From an uncultured Flavobacteriales bacterium (GTDB taxonomy: Bacteria; Bacteroidota; Bacteroidia; Flavobacteriales_E; Vicingaceae): a stretch of DNA of 64,000 nucleotides. The stretch spans positions 1 through 64,000 of the forward strand of contig CALCHN010000066.1 of NCBI GenBank assembly GCA_937901255.1. Reading direction: 5' to 3'. Every line of letters starts with the position of its first letter. Within the stretch, counting starts at the first letter, position 1. The notes under the pieces were generated by a model that ran no database searches, was not told the origin of the DNA, and saw only the letters and a program-made list of their open reading frames with translations. Below, piece by piece: positions 43,210 through 51,603 of this stretch. The translations under genes were made by a program, and so were the position numbers.

Positions 43210-45666
43210 TTAATCTCCAAGCCCTTCCATTAAAACCTCACTATTAAAATTGAGAATAAAAGAAGAATAATAATGGCTAAAAATGTCTTTTAAATAATCT
43301 CCTAAGTCAACCGGGCTTTCATTTTGATTGTTTTCATCTTCAATACTAATTTTAAATTTTCGGTTAATAGTAATCGTATAAAGAAATAATACATGAAAAT
43401 AAATAGAAGAAAAATATTTTCTATCTGCTAACTCCAATTGACTTTGAGAAGCATCTTTATATTTAGATTTAAAATCTTTTAATACGGTACTATCCATATT
43501 AATAAAAATACTTTCGAGCGTATCTCCACTTACTTGAGGAATCATAGTTGTTTCATACTTCATTTCTTCAGAAGTCATATTTTCAACTTCTTCCCATGAA
43601 TAAGTTCCATCTATTTCTTTCTTCTCTTTATAAGCTAAAATTAGATTAGGTAACCCTGATAAATTATCTTCTTTTTCTTTTTCTACCTTGTGTTTTTTAG
43701 GCTTTTCAGGATCAACTATCTTAACAAAAAATAATTGCTTAAAATCTTCAGCAGGAGCAGATAAAGAAGCTGATACTTGTATCATATCTCCAACCTTAGC
43801 TTCTTCTGTTGTATCTATATTAATTTTAATTGTTCCGTCTTTTGGGCTTGACTTATTTACGTTTATTATTTTTTTAGGTGTGTTAGGTATAGGATTTTCA
43901 TTTTCACCACCAATTCCATCACCTCCTAAAAGAGCAATTTGCATTTCTCCTGGTTCTTCTGAACGGTCAAAATAATCATTCTCAACATCCGTTTTAAAAC
44001 GAATAGTTTTTTCACCACCTAACGGAATTTGAAATGTTTGAATTTCACCATTCTTTTGATTTTGAAGTTTAAAAAGGGTTGGAAATCGTTCAGGTTTAAA
44101 ACCATAATCTTCGTTGTTCTTCTTGTTTTTTTTATCTGATTTTGGCTTTTCTTTTCTTTTTGAGCCAAAATCTTCAATATTATATGCCTGTTTCAATAAC
44201 GATAATATATTGTTATCAAAAGGCATGTTTTGAGAAAGGTTTTTAACCAATTCTTTTGTTGAAGATGTATTATCAAAACCAGATGTATCTCTCCTCTGTT
44301 TTACAATTTCCTGTAACCTACTATCTTTACTAGATAATTTAGCTGCTAAAAAATGTCTTAAATGTTGTGTTTCTTCACCATTTTTCAACCTATCCCTTGA
44401 AGCCATAAACAACTCTTTTCGAAAGTCATAATTCATTTCAGTACAATCAACATGTATGAGTAAATGATTTCTTAATACATTCATTTTAAGTGCTCTACTT
44501 ATGAATTCGGAGGTATAGAAACCATGAACTTGACCATTCATTGAAAAAAGAACGGACATTCCATTCTTAAAATATCTATCTTGAATTACTTCTTTTGATT
44601 TTTTCATGTCAAAATCTCTAACTCTATTTTTAAATACATAGCAATGAACTTTCATTGGTCCAATTACCGAGTCTTCTAAACTTTCCGAAAAACTATCCTC
44701 AAGATAATCTGTTTTCTCATCTTCAAATCTTCGATTTAAACCATAGGCTGTATTTGTTAAAACTTTATTATCAGGGTATCTTAATTTCGTATCTTTAGTC
44801 AGAACAGGTAAAATAGGTTTATATAAAAATTCATTTATACTTTGGTTTAAATCTTGAGCAAATCCAGAGTAGCCTTTTGGGAATTGATAAGAATACATTT
44901 TAATAATAGAACCGGTAGTAAATTCTCTATCTTCCAGCCCTAAATCTAATGGTTCATTTAAAGGAAACGAGGGTATCTTTTTATTCACCACTAAATATTC
45001 ATACCAAGTTTCTTTTCTTTTATCGGCATCTGTTTTTTTATGTTCTCTTATTAAAGTAAATCCAAAATCCCCTGTATTATCAAACCTTTTAGATGCTATC
45101 AGTTGGTATCTTTTTTTTCCGCAGAAGACAATTGCTCCTGTTCCTCCCATATTGTATTTTCCCTGAACAAAATGTATTTCATTTTTATTACCTTTTTTAA
45201 TTGACAAAAATGTATCAGCAAAATCATTTGGATGTTGTCCTTCTCCATTATCATAAATTATTACTGACGTTGGAAGGTTTTTACGATTTCTAGGACCTTT
45301 ACCATCAGCTATAATTTGAATTTCCTTTGCTTGATTGTTTCGGTAGGTAGTAATATCCCAATTTTTATGATTAGGGAAAAATTGTACAAGAGCATCGTCC
45401 ATTGATTTAGGAGCTTCATCTGACTTTGGTGCTATATTGTTTTCATAAGATTTTTTCATTAGTATAGCATCTATCGAGTTAGTAATTTTCTCAATTAAAG
45501 ATGCTATAGGGCTAGATTGTTGGTTTTTAATAGTGCTAAAATTAGTATCATCCCCTCCTAAAGGTTCCCAATTATTATCATTAAATATTTCTTTATTTTT
45601 CTCGATTACTTCTTGTAGCTCATCTTCGTCTTTAGCAAAGTATAAGGATTCGAATAACTGTTTCAT
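43210..45666 (-). CDS. MORC-like GHKL ATPase (818 aa)
   Basis: The N-terminal half is a GHKL ATPase: N-box SLIEKITNSIDAILM (Asn63), G1 box YDNGEGQHPNDF (about 139-150) and G2 box GKYNMGGTGAIVFCG (about 169-183). A transducer-like region follows (FVLSMNGQVHG-type strand at FSMNGQVHGFY, then RDRLKNGEE). The C-terminal half has a Lys/Asn-rich linker and beta-rich domains of unknown type. Similar large GHKL proteins are found in prokaryotic restriction-like systems and are related to MORC and MutL clamps. It faces the sspBCD operon and could be a motor or clamp effector. No nuclease motif is seen in it. Confidence 0.75.
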   Translation of the reverse strand: MKQLFESLYFAKDEDELQEVIEKNKEIFNDNNWEPLGGDDTNFSTIKNQQSSPIASLIEKITNSIDAILMKKSYENNIAPKSDEAPKSMDDALVQFFPNHKNWDITTYRNNQAKEIQIIADGKGPRNRKNLPTSVIIYDNGEGQHPNDFADTFLSIKKGNKNEIHFVQGKYNMGGTGAIVFCGKKRYQLIASKRFDNTGDFGFTLIREHKKTDADKRKETWYEYLVVNKKIPSFPLNEPLDLGLEDREFTTGSIIKMYSYQFPKGYSGFAQDLNQSINEFLYKPILPVLTKDTKLRYPDNKVLTNTAYGLNRRFEDEKTDYLEDSFSESLEDSVIGPMKVHCYVFKNRVRDFDMKKSKEVIQDRYFKNGMSVLFSMNGQVHGFYTSEFISRALKMNVLRNHLLIHVDCTEMNYDFRKELFMASRDRLKNGEETQHLRHFLAAKLSSKDSRLQEIVKQRRDTSGFDNTSSTKELVKNLSQNMPFDNNILSLLKQAYNIEDFGSKRKEKPKSDKKNKKNNEDYGFKPERFPTLFKLQNQKNGEIQTFQIPLGGEKTIRFKTDVENDYFDRSEEPGEMQIALLGGDGIGGENENPIPNTPKKIINVNKSSPKDGTIKINIDTTEEAKVGDMIQVSASLSAPAEDFKQLFFVKIVDPEKPKKHKVEKEKEDNLSGLPNLILAYKEKKEIDGTYSWEEVENMTSEEMKYETTMIPQVSGDTLESIFINMDSTVLKDFKSKYKDASQSQLELADRKYFSSIYFHVLFLYTITINRKFKISIEDENNQNESPVDLGDYLKDIFSHYYSSFILNFNSEVLMEGLGD

Positions 45667-45759
45667 TAGTTAATAGTTTTTACAAATTACGATTTAAAAG
45701 TAATCATAAATGTTAATTAAACAAATTAGAAATAGTTAGTTTATTTTTAGTTGTTTACA

Positions 45760-45830
45760 ACAACCCAAGTTTGCTCATTAATTTCAGAAAAAGAGCTTCA
45801 GATATTTTGGATGAAATTATGAAATGGTAA
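45760..45830 (+). pseudogene. 3'-end remnant of the 82-aa gene
   Basis: 22 codons and a stop that match the end of the gene at 45956-46204 (NPSLLINFRKRAS, then EIMKW and stop) with about four base changes over 79 bp (45760-45838 against 46134-46212). The 5' part is absent; the sequence before it belongs to the upstream region of the GHKL gene. A tandem duplication followed by replacement of the 5' part explains this best. Confidence 0.75.
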
Positions 45831-45955
45831 TTATTTTTGTTTTCCAACTCAATATTTTCTGTGATAATGAGAGTAAGGTAAAAAGTTCTCCAGAATGAAA
45901 TATATTTTATTTTTAAATAAATATAAAACTTCTTTTATAATTTCGCAGGCTCACT

Positions 45956-46204
45956 ATGCAAGAAGAATATTATAGAATAGTAGATGCTGTTGATGCCTTA
46001 TTCAACGAAAAGAAAGAAGCGTTAAAAGAGAGTAAGCTACTAACAGTAGCGAAAAAAGAAGCGTGTAATAATGTAAGTAAGAAAATAGCTGCTCTAAAAG
46101 ATTATATAGATGAGATCAAACATCTAAATTCTGACAACCCAAGTTTGCTCATTAATTTCAGAAAAAGAGCTTCAGACATTTCGGAAGAAATTATGAAATG
46201 GTAA
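45956..46204 (+). CDS. Small helical protein (82 aa)
   Basis: A short, charged, coiled-coil-like protein without recognised motifs (EKKEALKESKLLTVAKKEACNNVSKK in pattern, two helices). It is intact, and its 3' end is repeated as a remnant 300 bp upstream. It is the only plus-strand gene between the GHKL gene and tRNA-Lys. A -7-like TAATTTCG lies 11 bp upstream of the ATG, with one mismatch to consensus. Confidence 0.55.
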   Translation: MQEEYYRIVDAVDALFNEKKEALKESKLLTVAKKEACNNVSKKIAALKDYIDEIKHLNSDNPSLLINFRKRASDISEEIMKW

Positions 46205-46261
46205 TTATTTTTTTCAGCTTACTATTTTTTGCTGAATGCTCACTTTTTTCTCTAATGTTTT

Positions 46262-46684
46262 CTATTTTAATTCCAATTTTTGCTTTAAAGCAACTGATTT
46301 ATCGACCAACTGACCTGCTAATTTAAAATCCTTATTACTTAAAGCAGTTTGTCTGGCTTCAGAAAGTTTTTCTATTTCATCAAATATTAGTTGATTAAAC
46401 TCTTGTGTGTTATCTTCAAACTGACTTAAAAATTGCTTAGAGGCTTTTATAAATTCAATGTTTTCAGCAATAAGTTCTAATGAATTTACATTATCATTCC
46501 ACTCTTTAATGCTATTTTTTAATTCGCTTCTAAGTTCAGGCAAATTACTTTCGGCTCTAAATTTTTCAGCTAATTCATATCGTTGATTTTTTATTATTTC
46601 AGCCCCCTGATTTTCAATAGCTGTTATTGTATGAATCTGTTTTAAAATATCATTTCGTAATTCTTTAAAGTTTAGTTCTTGCAT
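46262..46684 (-). CDS. Helical protein with UVR-like segments (140 aa)
   Basis: An all-helical, coiled-coil-like protein. RYELAEKFRAES and NKDFKLAGQLVDKSVALKQKL look like two degenerate UVR-type helical hairpins, similar to the segment in the 97-aa protein at 42852. It stands alone between the 82-aa gene (convergent) and a terminator at 46728-46753. Function unknown; a protein-protein adaptor is plausible. Confidence 0.55.
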   Translation of the reverse strand: MQELNFKELRNDILKQIHTITAIENQGAEIIKNQRYELAEKFRAESNLPELRSELKNSIKEWNDNVNSLELIAENIEFIKASKQFLSQFEDNTQEFNQLIFDEIEKLSEARQTALSNKDFKLAGQLVDKSVALKQKLELK

Positions 46685-46727
46685 AGTCTATTTTTTTGAG
46701 CAATTTAGTTAATATTTTATTTATTAC

Positions 46728-46753
46728 AAAAAAAACCAACAAATTAATGTTGG
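46728..46753 (-). terminator. Rho-independent terminator, minus strand
   Basis: CCAACA (46736-46741) and TGTTGG (46748-46753) form a perfect 6-bp stem with an AATTAA loop. On the minus strand eight T follow (46735-46728). It would end the transcript of the genes at 47.7-46.9 kb before the 140-aa gene. Confidence 0.75.
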
Positions 46754-46810
46754 CTCTTATGTTTATTTAGTTTTTCTATGATATAAAGATATATAAAAAA
46801 TATGTTTTCC

Positions 46811-46886
46811 TGAATCGTTGAAAATCGTTGAAAATCGTTTTTCAACGATGAATAAGGATTTTAATCAATGCTCATCGTTATTCATC
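46811..46886. repeat. Cluster of short repeats and palindromes
   Basis: AATCGTTG occurs three times in a row with 10-bp steps (46813, 46823 and a partial copy at 46833). A perfect 11-bp stem follows: ATCGTTGAAAA (46824-46834) with TTTTCAACGAT (46839-46849). GATGAATAA (46847-46855) pairs with TTATTCATC (46878-46886). The cluster fills the space between the stop of the 75-aa gene and the terminator. Candidates are a binding array for an island protein, an iteron-like origin, or an oriT-like hairpin. Confidence 0.55.
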
Positions 46887-46891
46887 AATAA

Positions 46892-47119
46892 TCACTGATC
46901 ATGCTTGAATTTCGATGCTTTTTTATCCGTTTCTTCATTTGCTTGGAGTACTAAAGCAATTATATAAAATGCTATTACAACTACACCAACAGCTAAAAAA
47001 GAGTTATTCTTTTTCCTTTCTACATCAATTTGAAATTTTGGTTCACCAATGTCTTCCATAAAAATATTGGCTTTTTGATTGGCTTTTATAAATGCTTCGC
47101 TAAAGTTAGTTTCATTCAT
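46892..47119 (-). CDS. Small membrane protein (75 aa)
   Basis: A soluble N-terminal part of about 37 residues precedes one membrane helix (NSFLAVGVVVIAFYIIALVL, about 39-58) and a charged tail. It overlaps the zinc-ribbon gene upstream by 4 bp and so belongs to the same unit. No family was recognised. Small membrane proteins of this kind are common in integrative elements. Confidence 0.6.
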   Translation of the reverse strand: MNETNFSEAFIKANQKANIFMEDIGEPKFQIDVERKKNNSFLAVGVVVIAFYIIALVLQANEETDKKASKFKHDQ

Positions 47120-47484
47120 TTTGTAGGAATTTTTTGAATTTCATATTCTTCTAAAGAATAATTGATAAGCCTGTATATACCAACTTCAAAATATGCTACT
47201 CCCTTATCTGTCATTTTTTTGTTTTTAAGGTAATTTTTATCAAATCCTATTTGATCTAATGTTGTTTTATATACTTTACGAACGCCATTAGAATAAATAT
47301 CGTCTAATATTTTTATATTCTTTTTGTAGTTTTTCTGCCATTCAATTTCATCTGCATTTTCATGCATAAACTTGATATAATTCGCCCTGTTTTTACAATT
47401 TAAAGAACAATAAATTTTCTTACTGTTTTTTCTTGGGAAATCTTTGTCGCATTCTGGGTTTTGACAGTTGGTGTTTTGTGCCAT
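47116..47484 (-). CDS. Zinc-finger-like protein (122 aa)
   Basis: Cysteines 7, 12, 26 and 30 (C-x4-C-x13-C-x3-C; NCQNPECDKDF and KIYCSLNCKNRANY) form a short zinc-binding module of the kind often seen in island proteins that bind DNA. The remainder is charged and helical (QIGFDKNYLKNKKMTDKG, then a strand-rich end). It starts 2 bp downstream of the excisionase-like gene and overlaps the next gene by 4 bp. Confidence 0.65.
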   Translation of the reverse strand: MAQNTNCQNPECDKDFPRKNSKKIYCSLNCKNRANYIKFMHENADEIEWQKNYKKNIKILDDIYSNGVRKVYKTTLDQIGFDKNYLKNKKMTDKGVAYFEVGIYRLINYSLEEYEIQKIPTK

Positions 47485-47486
47485 AA

Positions 47487-47714
47487 TTAGGGAGTTATAA
47501 CGTTATTGTTAAGTAGTTGAATTATATCTTCTAAACGATAATATACTGTTCTGCCAATCTTAGAGATTGAGATGTTGTGTTTTCTATGAAATTCACATAT
47601 AGCAGTTGATTTTAGATTTAAAAATGCCTGAATTTCTTTTCTAGGTATCCAGCCGTTAAGGCTTTTTGACGTGAGATCGTTGAGTTGGTGTTCAGTGGTG
47701 TTTTTTTGTTGCAT
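47487..47714 (-). CDS. Excisionase-like HTH protein (AlpA/MerR type)
   Basis: The ATG at 47714 is chosen (75 aa) because the upstream extension is hydrophobic and unlike the family. WIPRKEIQAFLNLKSTAICEFHRKHNISISKIGRTVYYRLEDIIQLL is the winged-helix pattern of AlpA/excisionase proteins (helix-turn-helix, then the G-R-x-V-x-Y-R wing). With the integrase two genes upstream it probably directs excision or controls the integrase. Confidence 0.8.
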   Translation of the reverse strand: MQQKNTTEHQLNDLTSKSLNGWIPRKEIQAFLNLKSTAICEFHRKHNISISKIGRTVYYRLEDIIQLLNNNVITP

Positions 47715-47780
47715 TTTTTTAGTTTGATTATTAATTATCAAAACTAAAAAAAGCAAAAAAATATATAGTGAATTAAAAAG

Positions 47781-48641
47781 TTACGAAAACCAGTTTCTGA
47801 CTACTTTTGATTTGTAATTTTTCAAATTATTTTTGTAGTCAACTTCTATAAAAGTTTCATCATCATCCTTATAATGTTCTTTATCATAAGAGATAGCTTT
47901 CAAAAGATCATATAAGGCAACATAAAATTCTGTTTCGTTAAAATCTTCTTTTAAGAAATTCTGATTTAGTTCTTTTATATAATTAATAAGTGGTTGATAA
48001 ACTAATTTATGAGGATGACTAAAGTATTTACCTAATGCAAATTCAAAAGATTTTGGTAATCCAGGTACAAGATCTTTTATTTCGTTAAATTGTTGTTCTA
48101 GAAATTGTAGTAAAAGGTGAAATAACTTATCCTCTTTTTTCGGGCGTTTTACATTTTCTTTTAATTGACGTTTTGTTTTTTTTACCAAACTATCAAAATC
48201 ATATTTTAAGTTATAACGCTCTTTGTTTTTACTATAAATAGCTTCTAGCAAAATTTTATTAAACAAATAACATAAGGAATAACTATAAAAATAACCTAAG
48301 ATAGCACTCTTCTTAAAATAAAAAATGGTGTGCTGATTTAATGAATCGATAACATTAATTATTTCATCTAAACTTATAAGCTTTTTTTTTAGTTTTTTAT
48401 CTACTAAAATCTTTTCGAAATAATCTTCTTTTACTTCATTTTTATATAAACCAAAAATAGCAGTAGTTTGAATGTAAAACAACAATCTAAAATCAATTTC
48501 TTCTTTATTTACTTCTTGTAAATTATGTTTAAAATTATATAAAGCGTTTGTAAAATCAGTTTTATGATTAGTTGTTAAAATTTCAACTGCTTTTTCATCT
48601 TTTTTTATCAGTTTTGCTTTTAACTCAAGAAGATGTTCCAT
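47781..48641 (-). CDS. Unknown helical island protein (286 aa)
   Basis: A soluble, charged, helix-rich protein starting 12 bp after the integrase stop on the same strand. No motif was recognised; a hydrophobic patch at residues about 110-133 (AILGYFYSYSLCYLFNKILLEAI) is too polar for a certain membrane helix. Proteins in this position, between integrase and excisionase, are common in Bacteroidetes elements but mostly uncharacterised. Confidence 0.6.
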   Translation of the reverse strand: MEHLLELKAKLIKKDEKAVEILTTNHKTDFTNALYNFKHNLQEVNKEEIDFRLLFYIQTTAIFGLYKNEVKEDYFEKILVDKKLKKKLISLDEIINVIDSLNQHTIFYFKKSAILGYFYSYSLCYLFNKILLEAIYSKNKERYNLKYDFDSLVKKTKRQLKENVKRPKKEDKLFHLLLQFLEQQFNEIKDLVPGLPKSFEFALGKYFSHPHKLVYQPLINYIKELNQNFLKEDFNETEFYVALYDLLKAISYDKEHYKDDDETFIEVDYKNNLKNYKSKVVRNWFS

Positions 48642-48652
48642 TTGTTGTTAGT

Positions 48653-49897
48653 TTATATTTGTAACGATTTTACATTAATTAAAAGTGAATCAAAATAATC
48701 ATCCAATTTACGTTTAATTTCTATAAATGTTTTTGATTCAATAGCATAATAAACAGCATCTATAATACCAAATGTAGAATGTCCCATTAATGTTTTAACT
48801 TCAACCTCTTCATATATGCCGGCATGCTTTAAAGATTGTCTAAAAAACCTTCTTGCATGGTAGGTAGTTAGTGGGTAAGGAAAGTTAGCTAATGCACCAA
48901 TAATTTTAAGTTTTTTATTCACCTCGTTTAAGCATTTTTTAGGAACTAAGGTATCTAAAATTTGAACATCAGGGTGATTTTCGTATTTCGCCATAATTTC
49001 AAGCACTTTTTTAGGTAAAAATTGCTGTACTACTCCATTAGTTTTTACCCTTCTATAATCAAGAAAAAATAACCCATCAGCTTTATATAAAAGTTGGCTT
49101 CTTTTTACCTCAAATAAATCACCAAAAGCCAAGCCTGTTAAGCACATTAAATTGAAGATGTCTATATATAATTCTAGGTTCTTAAAATTATATAAATTTA
49201 TATGGTTGATATTATAAAAATGTATAGACTCTATTCTGGTTTGTTCCGAACGTGTAAACCTTATGTTTATACGTTTAAACGGATTCATTCTTATTATATC
49301 TTCTTCATATTTTCGTTCGAAAAATGGTTTTACGTTTTTCAATACACTTTGGGCAGAAACATACATCATTTTATTTGTTAAATAAGTCTTAAATCCATTA
49401 GCATGTTGAGGAGTGAAATTTTCTAGTTCAATTTTATATAAAGATCCTTGTTCTAAATATGTTTTAAAATGATTAAAAGATTTTCGATAGTTCTTTTTAG
49501 TTCCTGTTGTTAAATTAGGGTTGTTATAAATTTCATTTTCTAAATAATCGATATAATGAGAGATTAATGGTTTTTCCTTTTTCTTAGTTTTTCTTTCCAG
49601 CAAAATGTCTCTTATCTCTTTTGCCGTTAATTTATGAAATGAATCACGTTTTATAATTTTTAATTCTCGAAAGTTTTTATTGATTAACGCAATTATTTCA
49701 TTGTACTCAGGCAAAATATTTGCAAAACGTTCTTCTTTAGCATTCCATTTTTTTAGTTGTTCAGAAGTAACACCATCAATTTCTGTAATTAAACCTTCTG
49801 CTTTACTACAGTTATGAATAACTCTAATATATACAGGATGTAAGTTAGAGAGTTTATTGACTTCTTTTTTAATGATTACTTTTTTTGTTGTTTTCAT
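48653..49897 (-). CDS. Tyrosine recombinase (island integrase)
   Basis: A 414-aa integrase. An N-terminal arm-binding domain is followed by a SAM-like core-binding domain (ISHYIDYLENEI..., FNHFKTYLEQ). The catalytic domain has MCLTGLAFGDLFEVKRSQL, where the first Arg is replaced as in many Bacteroidetes integrases, then TTYHARRFFRQSLKHAG (H-x-x-R), LMGHSTFG and the Tyr in VYYAIE. The gene ends 12 bp before the next and starts 170 bp from tRNA-Lys, the usual arrangement for integration at the tRNA 3' end. It marks the 33.5-50.1 kb region as an integrated element. Confidence 0.92.
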   Translation of the reverse strand: MKTTKKVIIKKEVNKLSNLHPVYIRVIHNCSKAEGLITEIDGVTSEQLKKWNAKEERFANILPEYNEIIALINKNFRELKIIKRDSFHKLTAKEIRDILLERKTKKKEKPLISHYIDYLENEIYNNPNLTTGTKKNYRKSFNHFKTYLEQGSLYKIELENFTPQHANGFKTYLTNKMMYVSAQSVLKNVKPFFERKYEEDIIRMNPFKRINIRFTRSEQTRIESIHFYNINHINLYNFKNLELYIDIFNLMCLTGLAFGDLFEVKRSQLLYKADGLFFLDYRRVKTNGVVQQFLPKKVLEIMAKYENHPDVQILDTLVPKKCLNEVNKKLKIIGALANFPYPLTTYHARRFFRQSLKHAGIYEEVEVKTLMGHSTFGIIDAVYYAIESKTFIEIKRKLDDYFDSLLINVKSLQI

Positions 49898-49904
49898 AGC
49901 TTTG

Positions 49905-49962
49905 ATTTTTAGTGATTTATAATTTTTAGTGAAATTCTGAAGTTTTAGTGAAATATCAGTGA
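49905..49962. promoter_or_regulatory. Candidate integrase arm-type sites
   Basis: TTTTAGTGA-type repeats start around 49907, 49924, 49943 and 49954 (AGTGA at 49911, 49928, 49947 and 49958). They lie between the integrase start and tRNA-Lys. Short direct repeats in this place are typical of arm-binding sites for tyrosine integrases and may also overlap the integrase promoter. Confidence 0.5.
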
Positions 49963-50008
49963 ATTAAAAACACACGAAAAAACGAAATGAAATGAAACTT
50001 TTTGAAAC

Positions 50009-50042
50009 AAAAAAAACCTAATGACTTGAAAATCATTAGGTT
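50009..50042 (-). terminator. Terminator downstream of tRNA-Lys
   Basis: AACCTAATGA (50015-50024) and TCATTAGGTT (50033-50042) form a perfect 10-bp stem with an 8-nt loop. On the minus strand eight T follow (50016-50009, partly within the stem base). It lies 25 bp past the tRNA 3' end. Confidence 0.8.
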
Positions 50043-50066
50043 TTGAAATGAAGTGAAATATGTTTG

Positions 50067-50139
50067 TGACCTGGCTGGGATTCGAACCCAGGACCCCTTC
50101 ATTAAAAGTGAAATGCTCTACCAGCTGAGCTACCAAGTC
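50067..50139 (-). tRNA. tRNA-Lys (anticodon TTT)
   Basis: The minus strand gives acceptor GACTTGG/CCAGGTC with one G-T pair, D-arm GCTCAGCTGGTAGAGC, anticodon loop CTTTTAA (anticodon TTT) and T-arm CTGGGTTCGAATCCCAG. The length is 73 nt to the discriminator A at 50067; CCA is not encoded. The 3' end faces the integrase, so this is the likely attachment gene of the island. A second copy of the tRNA 3' end was not found in the window. Confidence 0.95.
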
Positions 50140-50238
50140 GTCCTAAAAAAGGAGTGCAAATATAGCAGTGTATTTTTTATAAAAAAAGAATATCATAGTT
50201 TTTTTTAACCTTTTTTTTCAAAGGGTTGATTAACAGTT

Positions 50239-51402
50239 TTATTCTATGATGGGACAACGCTCAAAAGGCTTGTTTCTATCAAATAAATACCGATAAGTAT
50301 GGTAGGTTCTATACACTTCTGCATCTAAATCCTTCGCAATTCGTAACATTTTTGGATTAAAATCGCCTATCCATGTCAAAACCGTTTGTTTATATCGCTT
50401 TTCTTTCAATAAACTTTCATGCGTCCATTTAATCATAGCACCATCAACACCCTTCCCCTGAAAACGTTTAGCAATTCCAAAAACAATACCTACCATGGTT
50501 TCTGGTGGATGTACCATTTTATGGTAAAGAAATTTAAGTTTTCCCCACCAGTTTAAGTTGCCATTTACATATTGAAACAGCTCGTTTAATTCCGGAATAT
50601 TAATGTAGAAAGCAATAGGTTTGTTTTTATAGTAAACAAAAATCATGATGGAAGGATCATAAATGGGTTTTAAGTTCTGCATAATTTTTCGGGAAGTAGC
50701 CGTAGTCATCTCCTTAAAATTATCATGACTTGCCCAAGCACTATTGTAAACCGTATTAAAATTATCTGCAATTTCATTTAAGCTAAGTTCCTTTACATTA
50801 GCAATAGTGTAATTGCCATCAGCTAAAATACGTTCACTTTTATCTTCAAAAACTTGTTGGGTAGGCACTCCAATAGAACGCTTAAACATAAATTGTTGGT
50901 AATAGGTTTTAAAACCATATTCCTCAAACAATTGTTGGTAGTAGGGAGGATTGTAATTCATCCCATAACTATTGGGATCGGTAAAATTTTCAACCAATAA
51001 ACCCCAAAACATGTTTTTCTCACCAAAATTAATAGGACCATCCATTGCTTCCATATTGTGTTTTAACAACCAATTTTTAGCAGTATCAAACAATGTTGTT
51101 GCAGCTTCTTTATTATCAATACACTCAAAAAAACCAACGCCACCAGTAGGCTGTTCGTTACTTTCAGTGGTTTCAAAATTGATGAAAGCAGCAATTCTAC
51201 CAATTACTTCATTAGTGTTATTAAATAGTAGCCAACGTGTTATTTTTCCGTTAGCATGTGCTTTATTTTTAGAGGGGTCAAAAACTTTCTCAACATCTTG
51301 TTTAATGTGAGGAATCCAGTTTTTATCGTTTTTATATATAGAGTAGGGAAGTTGGTGGAATTGTTGAATTAATTTATTGGTGGTAACTTCTTTTATTATC
51401 AT
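50239..51402 (-). CDS. GNAT-like acetyltransferase family protein
   Basis: A 387-aa protein of a large GNAT-related family common in Bacteroidetes. Segments KNDKNWIPHI, GRIAAFINF, GGVGFFECIDN and GPINFGEKNMFWGLLVENF are the recognisable family pattern, with a second GNAT-like half (IFVYYKNKPIAFYINIPE, FQGKGVDGAMIKW). The substrate is unknown. It is a single-gene unit beside tRNA-Lys, at the chromosomal side of the island. Confidence 0.75.
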   Translation of the reverse strand: MIIKEVTTNKLIQQFHQLPYSIYKNDKNWIPHIKQDVEKVFDPSKNKAHANGKITRWLLFNNTNEVIGRIAAFINFETTESNEQPTGGVGFFECIDNKEAATTLFDTAKNWLLKHNMEAMDGPINFGEKNMFWGLLVENFTDPNSYGMNYNPPYYQQLFEEYGFKTYYQQFMFKRSIGVPTQQVFEDKSERILADGNYTIANVKELSLNEIADNFNTVYNSAWASHDNFKEMTTATSRKIMQNLKPIYDPSIMIFVYYKNKPIAFYINIPELNELFQYVNGNLNWWGKLKFLYHKMVHPPETMVGIVFGIAKRFQGKGVDGAMIKWTHESLLKEKRYKQTVLTWIGDFNPKMLRIAKDLDAEVYRTYHTYRYLFDRNKPFERCPIIE

Positions 51403-51603
51403 GCTTCACGTTTGCTTTTAGTTAACAACCTCAAAAATACTTAATATAAATAAGATTTTTTAGACTAAAATTAAAACTAATCTATGTGGTTAAATAATTA
51501 TTCTTTATAGATGTACTTTAATTAATTGTTATCAACTATTTTTAATTTGTTTTGCCAATAATGATATAAGTAATAAATTAGCCGTTATAAAAATAATCAG
51601 TTT

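Noticed and set aside
43688..43975. Plus-strand frame inside the GHKL gene
   Set aside because: Shadow of the 818-aa minus-strand gene, which has clear motifs through this region.
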